Of a stretch of 64,000 nt of DNA, positions 27,501 to 35,599 are shown piece after piece. Within the stretch, counting starts at the first letter, position 1. Each line of letters begins with the position of its first letter. Source of the stretch: Sinomicrobium oceani (GTDB taxonomy: Bacteria > Bacteroidota > Bacteroidia > Flavobacteriales > Flavobacteriaceae); NCBI RefSeq assembly GCF_900119185.1, contig NZ_FPJE01000007.1, positions 1 through 64,000 of the forward strand. The letters are read 5' to 3'. The position numbers and the translations under genes were made by a program. The notes under the pieces were generated by a model. It was not told where the DNA came from, searched no databases, and worked only from the letters and a program-made list of their open reading frames with translations.

Positions 27501-27736
27501 TCCTGATGACATCTTTTGCCTTTATTCTCGGATTGATGCCTTTGGCACTTGCAGGGGGGGTAGGAGCTGTCGGAAACAACTCTATTGGTACCGGGGCTGC
27601 AGGAGGAATGCTTATCGGAACCATTCTTGGGGTCTTTGTAATCCCCATACTCTTTATAGCATTCCAATGGTTACAGGAAAAAGTGAGCAAGAAACCGGTA
27701 GTGACTACTACAACAGAAGAATCAAAAGAAAGCTAA
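24587..27736 (+). CDS. RND multidrug efflux permease (AcrB/MexB-like, HAE1 family)
   Basis: This 1049-aa inner-membrane pump has twelve predicted membrane helices and two large periplasmic loops. It starts MLRRFIERPVLSTVISILIV, and the proton-relay helix 4 contains the paired Asp residues in LAIGIVVDDAIVVVEAVHA. The length and the motif GLLAKNAILIVEFA in helix 10/11 fit HAE1 pumps driven by the proton gradient. It forms a tripartite complex with the adaptor before it and the TolC-like gene after it (20-base gap). Specificity cannot be predicted. Base composition is lower in G+C than that of the tolC-like gene. Confidence 0.96.
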   Translation: MLRRFIERPVLSTVISILIVILGVLGILTLPMEQYPDIAPPTVQVTATYPGANAETIMESVVIPIEEQVNGVEGMTYITSEATNSGTATITVYFDQEMDADIAAVNVQNRVARANPLLPQEVVQTGVITQKQQTSALMFMSFYSTNEEYDATFLQNYLSINVVPEFKRVTGVGDVNVFSSNDYAMRIWLKPDKLAAYNLIPSDVAAALREQSLEAAAGSLGENNGEAFSYVIKYSGRFKTEKQYEDIVIKALGNGEYLRLKDVADVELSGQMYSVNSNTKGYPAVNMAIYQTKGSNAQEIIETILNRLDELEADFPEGIEPYVPYNTNDFLEASIDKVIHTLVEAFILVFIVVFLFLQDVRSTLIPAIAVPVAIIGTFFFLNVFGYSINLLTLFALVLAIGIVVDDAIVVVEAVHAKIEEGKAHSAKEATIGAMDEISGAIISITLVMCAVFVPVTFIQGPTGVFYEQFGITLVVSILISAVNALTLSPALCALFLKTHTEEEKKNTTFLQRFYDAFNKGFNATTERYGRSLGFLFKHKWITPVIIIASVVGILWSSATTPSGFIPNEDRGIVFVNAELPPGSSLDRTTEVTNQLSEKAKDIPGVEGVSMINGFGMLSGQGSNNALGFIKLKNWEERTSDELSSDAITAKLFGIAATIPGANIIFFAPPSVPGFGNSAGVEINLLDRSGGSFKDLDKATQEYIMGMMSHPEIQYGQTAFSTNYPQYEMEVNVPLAKDKGVAISDIFSTLQGYIGGIYSADFARFGKQYRVYIQSLPDDRANKDALNQLYVRTSDGMAPITEFVNLQRVYGPQSVTRFNLFNSTKINAAINPGFSTGDGIRISGEEASKLDSNYSIAYSGLTREEVGAGSQTILIFILSIVFVYFLLSAQYESYLLPFSVLLSLPLGVFGAYFTTKMVGLENNIYFQIALIMLLGLLAKNAILIVEFALQRRRRGESLVDAAIHGAKARLRPILMTSFAFILGLMPLALAGGVGAVGNNSIGTGAAGGMLIGTILGVFVIPILFIAFQWLQEKVSKKPVVTTTTEESKES

Positions 27737-27756
27737 CAAACTCCACACCATAAAAT

Positions 27757-29160
27757 ATGAACTCTAAAAGAATATTCAAAATAACTGCGATAGCAGGACT
27801 TGCATTTCTCATGCAGGCCTGCTTCGTGGCCAAGACTTACGAACGACCGGAAGTCCAGGAGGCCGAAGGCCGGTACCGCACAGACGAACTACCTCAGGAC
27901 AGCCTGTCTATGGCAGATGTTTCCTGGGAAGAGCTCTTTACCGACCCCTATTTACAGGGGTATATCAGGACGGGACTGGAAAACAACCTTGATGTCCGTA
28001 TAGCCATACAGCAGATCGTAGCTGCCGAAGCTTATATGAAACAGGGTAAAGCAGGCTATCTCCCGACCCTCAGCGTTGGCGTGGATGCAAGTCGCCAGTT
28101 TATATCCAAAAACAGCCAGTTCGGGGGCTTTTTCAGCGGCCATATCGATCAGTTTCAGCTGACCGGAAATCTCTCATGGGAAGCTGATATCTGGGGAAAA
28201 ATACGAAGTAACCGGAGGGCATTCCTGGCCTCATACCTGCAAACAGTTGCTGCACACCAGGCCGTCAAGACCGAGCTCATAGCTTCTATAGCCTCTACAT
28301 ATTATCAGTTGCTGGCCCTTGACGAGCAATTGAAAATCACTGAAGAAACTATCGCAAACAGAGCGTCCAGCCTGGAAACCACCAAAGCACTGAAGGAAGC
28401 CGGTAATGTTACCGAGGTTGGTGTGAAACAAACCGAAGCCCAGCTTCATACGGCCGAAGCATTGCTCGTCGACCTCAAAGCCAGTATCAAAATCATGGAG
28501 AATACCATGAGTATACTTCTGGCTGAAAACCCGGGACCTATCGAAAGAGGCTCCCTGGAAGGACAACGTATCGATACGGAACTCAAAGTCGGAGTTCCGG
28601 CACAATTGCTTCAAAACCGTCCGGACGTTGTTGCCGCCGAATATGGTCTTGTCAATGCATTTGAACTCACCAATGTGGCGCGAAGCAACTTCTACCCCTC
28701 CCTTACGCTTACCGCAACAGGAGGGTTCCAGAGTGTCGAATTCGACAAATGGCTCGATTCCGGATCACTGTTTGCCACAATAGCCGGAGGACTTGTACAA
28801 CCTATCTTTAACAGAAGACAGATCAAGTCTGAATACGAAGCTTCAAAGGCCATGCAGGAGTCCTCCTTGCTGGAATTTAAAAAGACGCTTCTGAATGCGG
28901 GAAAAGAAGTTTCGGATGCTCTATACACCTATGAAGCGGAAACCGAAAAAATAGATATCCGTAAGAAAGAACTCGATGCCTATTCACTGGCCACCGAGTA
29001 TTCCGAAGAGCTGCTCAACAACGGTATGATCAATTACCTGGAGGTCCTTACGGCCAAAGAGCAAATGCTCAATTCGGAACTGAATTATATCAACTCCAGA
29101 TACGAACAACTCAATGCCGTAATATCGCTGTACAAGGCACTTGGGGGCGGATGGAAATAA
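27757..29160 (+). CDS. TolC-like outer-membrane efflux lipoprotein (NodT family)
   Basis: This 467-aa protein has a lipobox ending LMQAC. It carries two outer-membrane efflux repeats (about residues 65-250 and 280-460) of long α-hairpins, with LLQNRPDVVAAEYGLVNA and YLEVLTAKEQMLNSELNYI as family marks. It forms the trimeric exit duct for the RND pump. The G+C content looks higher than in the adaptor and pump genes. It lies 10 bases upstream of the TetR gene, so it is the fourth gene of the operon. Confidence 0.94.
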   Translation: MNSKRIFKITAIAGLAFLMQACFVAKTYERPEVQEAEGRYRTDELPQDSLSMADVSWEELFTDPYLQGYIRTGLENNLDVRIAIQQIVAAEAYMKQGKAGYLPTLSVGVDASRQFISKNSQFGGFFSGHIDQFQLTGNLSWEADIWGKIRSNRRAFLASYLQTVAAHQAVKTELIASIASTYYQLLALDEQLKITEETIANRASSLETTKALKEAGNVTEVGVKQTEAQLHTAEALLVDLKASIKIMENTMSILLAENPGPIERGSLEGQRIDTELKVGVPAQLLQNRPDVVAAEYGLVNAFELTNVARSNFYPSLTLTATGGFQSVEFDKWLDSGSLFATIAGGLVQPIFNRRQIKSEYEASKAMQESSLLEFKKTLLNAGKEVSDALYTYEAETEKIDIRKKELDAYSLATEYSEELLNNGMINYLEVLTAKEQMLNSELNYINSRYEQLNAVISLYKALGGGWK

Positions 29161-29170
29161 TATCGGAAAG

Positions 29171-29767
29171 ATGATAACTAAAGAAGATTTTTTAAAGTTA
29201 TCGATTACCAACTTTACCCGGTTCGGCAGCCATAATTACACTATGGATCAACTGGCTGCCGAGCTCGGTATTTCCAAAAAAACGATCTATCAGCATTTCA
29301 AAAACAAACAAGAACTGGTTTTTGCCAGTTTTCAGTACTTACTGGAAAGGTTCAAACAGGAGTTAAACGACATCGAAGAAAGGGAAAAAGACACCCCCCT
29401 ACGCTGTATTGTAAGCTTTTACCGTATGGGAATGGGCAAATTACAGGCATTCAACCCCACGTTTTTACACGGTTTACAAAAATATTATCCCGAGACCTAT
29501 ACCTGTTACCAGGTCTTTAAACAAAATACCATATTTGGCAAAGTGCTCCCACTTTTAAAAAGTGCACAGCAACAAGGTATTTTGCGTAAGGATGTAAATC
29601 CGGAATTATTTTGTAAACTCCATCTCTTTCGTATGGAAAATGTTTTGTTTTCCGGAAACTTCCTGAACGAATATGACCGGGAAATGCTTTTGGAACACTT
29701 TATCACCAATAACCTCCGGGGATTAATGACCGGGAATTATATCAGGAAACACGGATTCTCCCTTTGA
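29171..29767 (+). CDS. TetR/AcrR-family transcriptional regulator
   Basis: This 198-aa protein has an N-terminal helix-turn-helix at about residues 25-48 (YTMDQLAAELGISKKTIYQHFKNK, given in part) and a helical ligand-binding domain. A frame from 29141 overlaps the tolC-like gene, so the ATG at 29171, which gives the normal family N-terminus MITKEDFLKL, is chosen. It is the fifth gene of the operon. Its presence next to the GbsR-type gene at the operon head suggests dual control of efflux. Confidence 0.9.
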   Translation: MITKEDFLKLSITNFTRFGSHNYTMDQLAAELGISKKTIYQHFKNKQELVFASFQYLLERFKQELNDIEEREKDTPLRCIVSFYRMGMGKLQAFNPTFLHGLQKYYPETYTCYQVFKQNTIFGKVLPLLKSAQQQGILRKDVNPELFCKLHLFRMENVLFSGNFLNEYDREMLLEHFITNNLRGLMTGNYIRKHGFSL

Positions 29768-29840
29768 AGAAGGGGGAGCTATCCGGTATACCCGAAGTAT
29801 AGAATTTTGTTTTTCGTTTTTAATAAATGGTTAATTGTAG

Positions 29841-29881
29841 AAAACCGTCAGGCTGCATTTCAAATGTCTGACGGTTTTTTT
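29841..29881. terminator. Intrinsic terminator after the efflux operon
   Basis: The stem AAAACCGTCAG (29841-29851) pairs with CTGACGGTTTT (29868-29878), with a T-run on the right and A-rich left flank. It separates the TetR gene from the convergent CYTH gene. Confidence 0.88.
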
Positions 29882-29892
29882 CGTGTGCGGAG

Positions 29893-30360
29893 TTACCAGG
29901 ACGTGTAAGGTTTTTTACTGAGTTGCGAATTGTAATACCGGGAATCCCCGGTCACTTCGTCCCCGAGCCAGCCTGGTCTTTCAAACACATCTTCTTCCGT
30001 AAGCAGTTCGATCTCCGCTACGATCAACCCCTTGTTCTCACCTTCGAATTCATCCACCTCAAAAACATGTCTTCCGCAGACGATCTCATACCTTGTTTTT
30101 TCGATCACCCCCTTTTCGCAAAGCCGTAAAAGTTCTTCGGCCTCGGTTACGGAAATTTCCTTTTCCCATTCATAACGGGACATTCCTGTACTGTCCGACT
30201 TTCCCTTAACCGTAAGATAGCCTTTTTCACCTTTTATACGCACCCTCACGGTACGTTCCGGGGCCGTATTTAAAAAACCCTGCACGATACGTGTTGCAGA
30301 TGCCGCCTCTTCCTTGAACCGGTTAGAGTGCACCAAAAATTTCCGTTCTGTCTCTATCAT
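29893..30360 (-). CDS. CYTH-domain protein (triphosphate tunnel metalloenzyme)
   Basis: This 155-aa protein starts IETERKFLV, the ExExK signature of the CYTH superfamily, and keeps the tunnel strands TVRVRIKGEKGYLTVKGK and HVFEVDEFEGENKGLIVAEIEL. Members hydrolyse inorganic triphosphate or organic triphosphates, or make cAMP (class IV cyclases). Single short-domain bacterial forms are usually triphosphatases. It is cytoplasmic and monocistronic, divergent from dinB with a 49-bp gap. Confidence 0.92.
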   Translation of the reverse strand: MIETERKFLVHSNRFKEEAASATRIVQGFLNTAPERTVRVRIKGEKGYLTVKGKSDSTGMSRYEWEKEISVTEAEELLRLCEKGVIEKTRYEIVCGRHVFEVDEFEGENKGLIVAEIELLTEEDVFERPGWLGDEVTGDSRYYNSQLSKKPYTSW

Positions 30361-30409
30361 GACTATTTATTAACCAAAGTTTCGGAACTTTGTCAAAGTT
30401 AGCTAATAA

Positions 30410-31492
30410 ATGAGCGATAGCCCTACATACCGAAAAATTATCCACATCGATATGGATGCTTTTTATGCCTCAGTAGAGCAGATGGACACCCCCGAACTTC
30501 GTGGAAAACCCGTAGCTGTAGGAGGTGGAAGCAAACGTGGGGTTGTTGCTGCAGCAAGTTATGAGGCCAGGACTTACGGAGTACGTAGTGCGATGAGTGG
30601 TGCTCTGGCTGCAAAAATGTGCCCCGAACTGATTTTTGTAAAACCACGTTTCGATCGTTACCGGGAGATTTCCGGAAAGATCAGGGATATTTTTTACGAA
30701 TACACTGATCTCGTCGAACCTTTATCGCTGGATGAAGCCTACCTGGACGTTACCCGGAATAAAAAAGGGCTGCCCTCGGCTACCCTAATAGCTTCCGGAA
30801 TAAGGCAGCGTATCTATGAGGAAACAGGACTCACCGCATCGGCAGGGATATCCGTCAACAAATTCATCGCCAAGATCGCTTCCGATTATCACAAACCCAA
30901 CGGACAGAAAACCGTAAATCCGGAAGAAGTTATTCCTTTCCTGGAAGAGCTCGACATCAAAAAGTTTTACGGTGTAGGAAAGGTTACGGCAGAAAAAATG
31001 TACGGGCTGGGCATTTTTACAGGAAAGGATCTGAAGGAGAAACCTGCAGAATTCCTCGAGGAACACTTCGGTAAGGCCGGTATGCATTACTACCATATTG
31101 TCAGAGGTATCCACAACAGCCCCGTAAAGCCGGACCGTATTCCGAAATCGGTAGGTGCCGAACGGACGTTCTTCGAAAACCTGTCTTCCGAGATCTTTAT
31201 GCTCGAAAAGTTGAAACACATCGCTGACGAACTGGAACAACGCCTCTCGCGCAACCGCATATCGGGCAAGACGATTACCCTCAAAATAAAATACAGCGAC
31301 TTTACCCTCCAAACCCGGAGCAAAACACTCTCTTATTTTATTGCAGATAAAAGTCTCATCCTCGAAACCGCAAAAGAATTGCTCTATCAGGAAAAGCTTC
31401 AGAATTCCGTAAGATTACTGGGCATATCCCTGTCCAACCTCAATACACATAAAGCAGAACAGGTAGCAGTACAGCTCCGCTTTGATTTCTGA
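30410..31492 (+). CDS. dinB: DNA polymerase IV (Y-family)
   Basis: This 360-aa translesion polymerase contains the catalytic carboxylates in KIIHIDMDAFYASVEQM and PLSLDEAYLDVT. The helix-hairpin-helix region is at FYGVGKVTAEKMYGLGI, and the little-finger domain is C-terminal. The product is of usual length. No LexA-like box is obvious in the 49-bp upstream gap shared with the CYTH gene. The gene is followed by a terminator and is monocistronic. Confidence 0.96.
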   Translation: MSDSPTYRKIIHIDMDAFYASVEQMDTPELRGKPVAVGGGSKRGVVAAASYEARTYGVRSAMSGALAAKMCPELIFVKPRFDRYREISGKIRDIFYEYTDLVEPLSLDEAYLDVTRNKKGLPSATLIASGIRQRIYEETGLTASAGISVNKFIAKIASDYHKPNGQKTVNPEEVIPFLEELDIKKFYGVGKVTAEKMYGLGIFTGKDLKEKPAEFLEEHFGKAGMHYYHIVRGIHNSPVKPDRIPKSVGAERTFFENLSSEIFMLEKLKHIADELEQRLSRNRISGKTITLKIKYSDFTLQTRSKTLSYFIADKSLILETAKELLYQEKLQNSVRLLGISLSNLNTHKAEQVAVQLRFDF

Positions 31493-31501
31493 AAACACAT
31501 A

Positions 31502-31550
31502 AAAAAGCGCAACCTGATATACTTCAACAAGTATTCCGGCTGCGCTTTTA
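31502..31550. terminator. Bidirectional intrinsic terminator
   Basis: AAAAGCGCA on the left pairs with TGCGCTTTT on the right, with a second inner stem (ATACTT/AAGTAT). A and T runs on both sides allow function for dinB and for the convergent pyk operon. Confidence 0.82.
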
Positions 31551-31607
31551 CGACACAGTCTTTATATTTTATACATACCTTTTTTACAGGTAAAATCCAA
31601 TGCCTAT

Positions 31608-33038
31608 TTAGTGAACTTCCGTTACCCGGAGTGTATTCACCATTCCTTTTTCCTGAATAGGCATGGCAGCAAGGCTGATCATCATATCCCCGCTTTCTAC
31701 AAAGCCTTTTTCCTTGGCAATTCCGTTAACATCCTCTATGGTCTCATCCGTAGTAACATAACGGTCGTAATAAAAGGCTTTCACTCCCCAGAGCAGGTTG
31801 AGTTGCGTGAGGATTCTTCTGTTAGAAGTAAACACGAGGATATAGGCCTGGGGTCTCCATGCCGATATCTGGAAAGCCGTATAACCGCTATTGGTCAGTG
31901 TAGTAATTACCTTGGCTTTGATCTCGTTTGCCATAAGCGATGCATGATAACAAACAGATTTAGTGATATAACGCTTGGTACGTACATGTGGCGGTTCCTG
32001 CGGAACTTTGATCAGCGGAGAATGTTCGACACTGTTGATGATGCTCGCCATTTTTTCTATGACCTGAACAGGATAGCTTCCTACCGAAGTTTCTCCCGAA
32101 AGCATCACGGCATCCGCACCATCCATCACCGAGTTGGCCACATCGTTAACTTCGGCACGGGTGGGTGTAAGACTTGTAATCATGCTTTCCATCATCTGGG
32201 TAGCAATGATAACGGGTATCCTGGCCTTTTTGGCTCGCAATACGAGTTGTTTCTGTATCAGGGGAACCTCCTGGGCAGGGACTTCCACACCGAGATCTCC
32301 ACGCGCCACCATAAGTCCGTCACAATGCGCTACGATCTTATCGATGTTGTCTACACCTTCGGGCTTTTCGATTTTGGCAATGATCGGTATTTTCTCGTCG
32401 GAATGCTTTTTGATGAGTTCCTGAAGATCGAGCAGGTCCTGGCTGTCTCTCACAAAGGAAAGTGCTATCCAGTCTACGTCGTTCTTAATAGCGAAGATGG
32501 CATCTTCGATATCTTTTTTTGTCAATGCAGGTAAAGAAACCTTAGTATTCGGCAGGTTAACCCCTTTTTTGGACTTTAGCGCTCCTCCCTGGATCACCTG
32601 AGCCTTAACTGTGGTTTTCTTGTCGGTACTCACGACCTCGAAGATCAGTTTACCGTCATCGAGAAGAATGCGTTCACCGGGCTTTACATCCTTAGGGAAA
32701 GCTTTGTAATTCATATACACTTTCTCCTTGGTACCTTTAAAATCCTCTCCGGTTACAAAAGTTATTTCATCTCCTTTGCTGACCACAACGTCTTCCGCCA
32801 TGACACCAACCCTGAGTTTGGGCCCCTGAAGGTCTGCCAGGATCGAGGTACTGGTTCCCATTTCTTCATTGAGCTCGCGTATCATCCGGATTCGCTCCGC
32901 CACGTCTTCATAATTGGCATGGGAAAAGTTAATACGGAAAACATCTACTCCCGCCTCTATCATCTCTTTCAGTACTTCCTTACGGCTTGTAGCGGGGCCT
33001 AATGTGGCAACAATTTTTGTTTTCTTTCTGTTTGGCAT
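31608..33038 (-). CDS. pyk: Pyruvate kinase
   Basis: This 476-aa glycolytic enzyme forms ATP and pyruvate from phosphoenolpyruvate. The start KTKIVATLGPATS and the substrate/Mg2+ site IPIIAKIEKPEGVDNIDKIV are typical, followed by GLMVARGDLGVEVP and the effector-domain tail. Its ATG overlaps the stop of the IPExxxVDY gene by one base (TAATG), so the two are translationally coupled. It is the last gene of the leftward acpP-fabF-rnc cluster. Confidence 0.97.
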   Translation of the reverse strand: MPNRKKTKIVATLGPATSRKEVLKEMIEAGVDVFRINFSHANYEDVAERIRMIRELNEEMGTSTSILADLQGPKLRVGVMAEDVVVSKGDEITFVTGEDFKGTKEKVYMNYKAFPKDVKPGERILLDDGKLIFEVVSTDKKTTVKAQVIQGGALKSKKGVNLPNTKVSLPALTKKDIEDAIFAIKNDVDWIALSFVRDSQDLLDLQELIKKHSDEKIPIIAKIEKPEGVDNIDKIVAHCDGLMVARGDLGVEVPAQEVPLIQKQLVLRAKKARIPVIIATQMMESMITSLTPTRAEVNDVANSVMDGADAVMLSGETSVGSYPVQVIEKMASIINSVEHSPLIKVPQEPPHVRTKRYITKSVCYHASLMANEIKAKVITTLTNSGYTAFQISAWRPQAYILVFTSNRRILTQLNLLWGVKAFYYDRYVTTDETIEDVNGIAKEKGFVESGDMMISLAAMPIQEKGMVNTLRVTEVH

Positions 33039-33505
33039 TATAAAAAAATTAAATTGTGTTTCGATTTTAGTTGGTTCACATCCACCTCATAAGCGGTAGT
33101 AACCCGAGGTATTTCATTTATTTTTTGTACTATTTGTTTTTCTGTATCATAACCTTCCCCGTTTTCGATCTTCAGAAAATAATCTACCTTTTTCATCTCC
33201 GGAATGAGGTAATTGGTTACCGTAAATTCGTCTGACGGAAACAAATCGTTCCCCGCCGACAGCGCCTGTGTTCTTGTAGCGTTGACTATAAGAGCCCAGA
33301 CAGTCTCTTCCATTTGATTCTCCCATTCGTAATATTCGGACAGCACATCACACTCGCTCGATGCTCTTCCGGCAATTCTCCGCAATCTTATCTGGAGATG
33401 TAAATTTAAAAAATAGGCCAGCCGATATGCTTCCAACGGGCAATGAACCGCTACCAAAGAGCAGGTAGGTTCATAAAAGTCATCTGACAGTTTTAGTGTA
33501 GCCAT
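33038..33505 (-). CDS. IPExxxVDY-family protein
   Basis: This 155-aa protein contains the family-defining IPEMKKVDYFLKIEN at about residue 100 and the C-terminal segment YEVDVNQLKSKHNLIF. The family is typical of Bacteroidota and is usually located between rnc and pyk, as here. No function is known. No signal peptide is present. The stop overlaps the pyk start by one base, indicating coupled translation. Confidence 0.93.
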   Translation of the reverse strand: MATLKLSDDFYEPTCSLVAVHCPLEAYRLAYFLNLHLQIRLRRIAGRASSECDVLSEYYEWENQMEETVWALIVNATRTQALSAGNDLFPSDEFTVTNYLIPEMKKVDYFLKIENGEGYDTEKQIVQKINEIPRVTTAYEVDVNQLKSKHNLIFL

Positions 33506-33604
33506 ATAATATTTACATGGAAGTGTAAATATAGGATACTACAGAAGATTAGGCAACAATAACAAAAGGTTTAATTATAATTTAAAATACGAAAACGATT
33601 TAGT

Positions 33605-34336
33605 TTAACTCATTTTATCCTGAAGGGCATAAAAGGCTCTTTTCGAAGCCTGTTCTTCCGCTTTTTTCTTGGACGTAGCCCTTCCTTTCGCTATTACTTT
33701 GTCATCGATAAACAGCTTTACCGAAAAGTGTTTTACCGATTCGTTACCGCTGTCTTCATAGACTTCGAACCGGAATGCCTTCTTCTCTTTCTGGCACCAT
33801 TCGATGACAAAGCTCTTATAACTTATTATTTTCCCTTCCAGGCGTTCGATATCCACATAAGGCTCGATCACTTTCCTGAAAACGAATCTCTCGCAATACT
33901 TGTACCCTCTATCGAGGTATATAGCTCCCAGAAGGGCCTCAAACAGGTTTCCGTGAACGTTTTCACCAAAACTGTCCTTCGATATTTTAGAATCTATATA
34001 AGTAATCAGGTTCAGGTCTTTTCCCAGTTCGTTCAGGTGTTCCCGGCTCACCACCTTCGATCTCATTTTGGTAAGATAACCTTCATCTCCCGAGGGCACC
34101 TGCCGGTACAGGTGATAGGAGATAATGGTACTCAGCATGGTATCGCCGAGAAACTCCAGGCGCTCGTAGTTCATCGGGTTGCCTTCCTTATCCCGCTTAT
34201 TCGCGGAACGATGTGTAAAAGCTTTCCTGTAAATGTCCAGATCTTTAGGGTTAAACCCAAGCATTTTTTTGAGCATTAAAAAAAAATTCCCGTCTTTGTC
34301 TGAGCGGGAATTTAATATGTTCTGAACAATTTTCAT
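33605..34336 (-). CDS. rnc: Ribonuclease III
   Basis: This 243-aa double-stranded RNA endonuclease has the catalytic signature NYERLEFLGDTMLSTIIS at about residues 55-72 and the second acidic cluster at HGNLFEALLGAIYLDRG. A C-terminal dsRNA-binding domain ends with KGRATSKKKAEEQASKRA. It is cytoplasmic and of normal length, in the leftward cluster between fabF (12-base gap) and the IPExxxVDY gene (99 bases). Confidence 0.96.
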   Translation of the reverse strand: MKIVQNILNSRSDKDGNFFLMLKKMLGFNPKDLDIYRKAFTHRSANKRDKEGNPMNYERLEFLGDTMLSTIISYHLYRQVPSGDEGYLTKMRSKVVSREHLNELGKDLNLITYIDSKISKDSFGENVHGNLFEALLGAIYLDRGYKYCERFVFRKVIEPYVDIERLEGKIISYKSFVIEWCQKEKKAFRFEVYEDSGNESVKHFSVKLFIDDKVIAKGRATSKKKAEEQASKRAFYALQDKMS

Positions 34337-34348
34337 TCAATGTGTATA

Positions 34349-35599
34349 CTAATCTAACCTTTTGAAAACTACACAGGCATTATGTCCGCCAAAACCAAAG
34401 GTATTACTCATAGCTACCCTGATGTCTCTTTCCTGTGCCTTATTCAGGGTAAGGTTCAGTTCGGAGGAGATATTCTCATCGGGAGTACTGTGATTTATCG
34501 TTGGCGGCACCAGTTTGTGCTGTATGGCCAGTATGGAGGCAATAGCTTCTATCGCTCCTGCTGCACCCAGCAAATGCCCGGTCATAGATTTCGTTGAGTT
34601 GATATTAATATTTTTGGCGTGCGCTCCGAAAACTTCGGTAATCGCTTTTAATTCGGCCACATCTCCGAGAGGTGTTGAAGTACCGTGTGTATTGATAGCA
34701 TCCACATCTTCCGGTTTCAGCCCGGCATTTTCCAGACAGTTTTTCATTACGGATTTTACACCTGTTCCTTCCGGGTGTGGTGCAGTCATGTGATAAGCAT
34801 CGGCAGACAGTCCGCCTCCTATCAGTTCTGCATAAATTTTTGCTCCCCGTGCTTTGGCATGCTCGTATTCTTCAAGGATCAATGCACCGGCACCTTCTCC
34901 GAGAACAAATCCGTCACGGTTTTTATCAAAAGGCCTGGAGGCTGTCTTCGGATCATCGTTGCGGGTAGAAAGGGCATGCATAGCATTAAATCCTCCCATT
35001 CCCGCCGCCGTAACAGCAGCTTCCGATCCTCCGGAAACAATAACATCCGCATAACCGAGCCTGATGTAATTTAGCGCATCGATCATGGCGTTGGCCGAAG
35101 AGGCACATGCTGATACGGTTGTATAATTAGGCCCCATAAAACCGTGTTTAATGGAAATGAGACCCGGTGCCATATCGGCAATCATTTTCGGAATAAAGAA
35201 AGGATTAAACCTCGGCGTCCCGTCTCCTTTTCCGTAATTGAGTACTTCTTCCTGAAAAGTCTCCAGTCCGCCTATACCGGCTCCCCAGACTACACCAACT
35301 CGCTCTTTGTTGATCTTGTCGAGTTCCATTCCGGAGTCGGCAATAGCCTCATCCGAAGCAACCATAGCATATTGCGAAAACTTGTCGAGCCTTCTGGCTT
35401 CTTTCCGGTCTATAAAATCGGTAACGTTGAAATTTTTAACCTCACAAGCAAATTGCGTTTTGAACTTAGAAGCGTCAAAATGAGTTATGGGAGCAGCACC
35501 GCTCGCGCCGTTTTTCAAGCCTTCCCAATATTCCTGCACAGTATTACCTATTGGGGTCAAAGCTCCTAATCCTGTGACAACAACTCGCTTTAGTTTCAT
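34349..35599 (-). CDS. fabF: β-Ketoacyl-ACP synthase II
   Basis: This 416-aa condensing enzyme of fatty-acid elongation has the catalytic Cys in TVSACASSANAMIDA and His residues in INTHGTSTPLGD and SMTGHLLGAAGAIEA. It begins KRVVVTGLGALTPIGNTV. It is normally close to acpP, but here a 407-base non-coding stretch separates the two. It is followed by rnc after 12 bases. Confidence 0.97.
   Translation of the reverse strand: MKLKRVVVTGLGALTPIGNTVQEYWEGLKNGASGAAPITHFDASKFKTQFACEVKNFNVTDFIDRKEARRLDKFSQYAMVASDEAIADSGMELDKINKERVGVVWGAGIGGLETFQEEVLNYGKGDGTPRFNPFFIPKMIADMAPGLISIKHGFMGPNYTTVSACASSANAMIDALNYIRLGYADVIVSGGSEAAVTAAGMGGFNAMHALSTRNDDPKTASRPFDKNRDGFVLGEGAGALILEEYEHAKARGAKIYAELIGGGLSADAYHMTAPHPEGTGVKSVMKNCLENAGLKPEDVDAINTHGTSTPLGDVAELKAITEVFGAHAKNININSTKSMTGHLLGAAGAIEAIASILAIQHKLVPPTINHSTPDENISSELNLTLNKAQERDIRVAMSNTFGFGGHNACVVFKRLD

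Noticed and set aside
29141-29170. Upstream extension of the TetR gene start
   Set aside because: It overlaps the end of the tolC-like gene and is not homologous to the family N-terminus.
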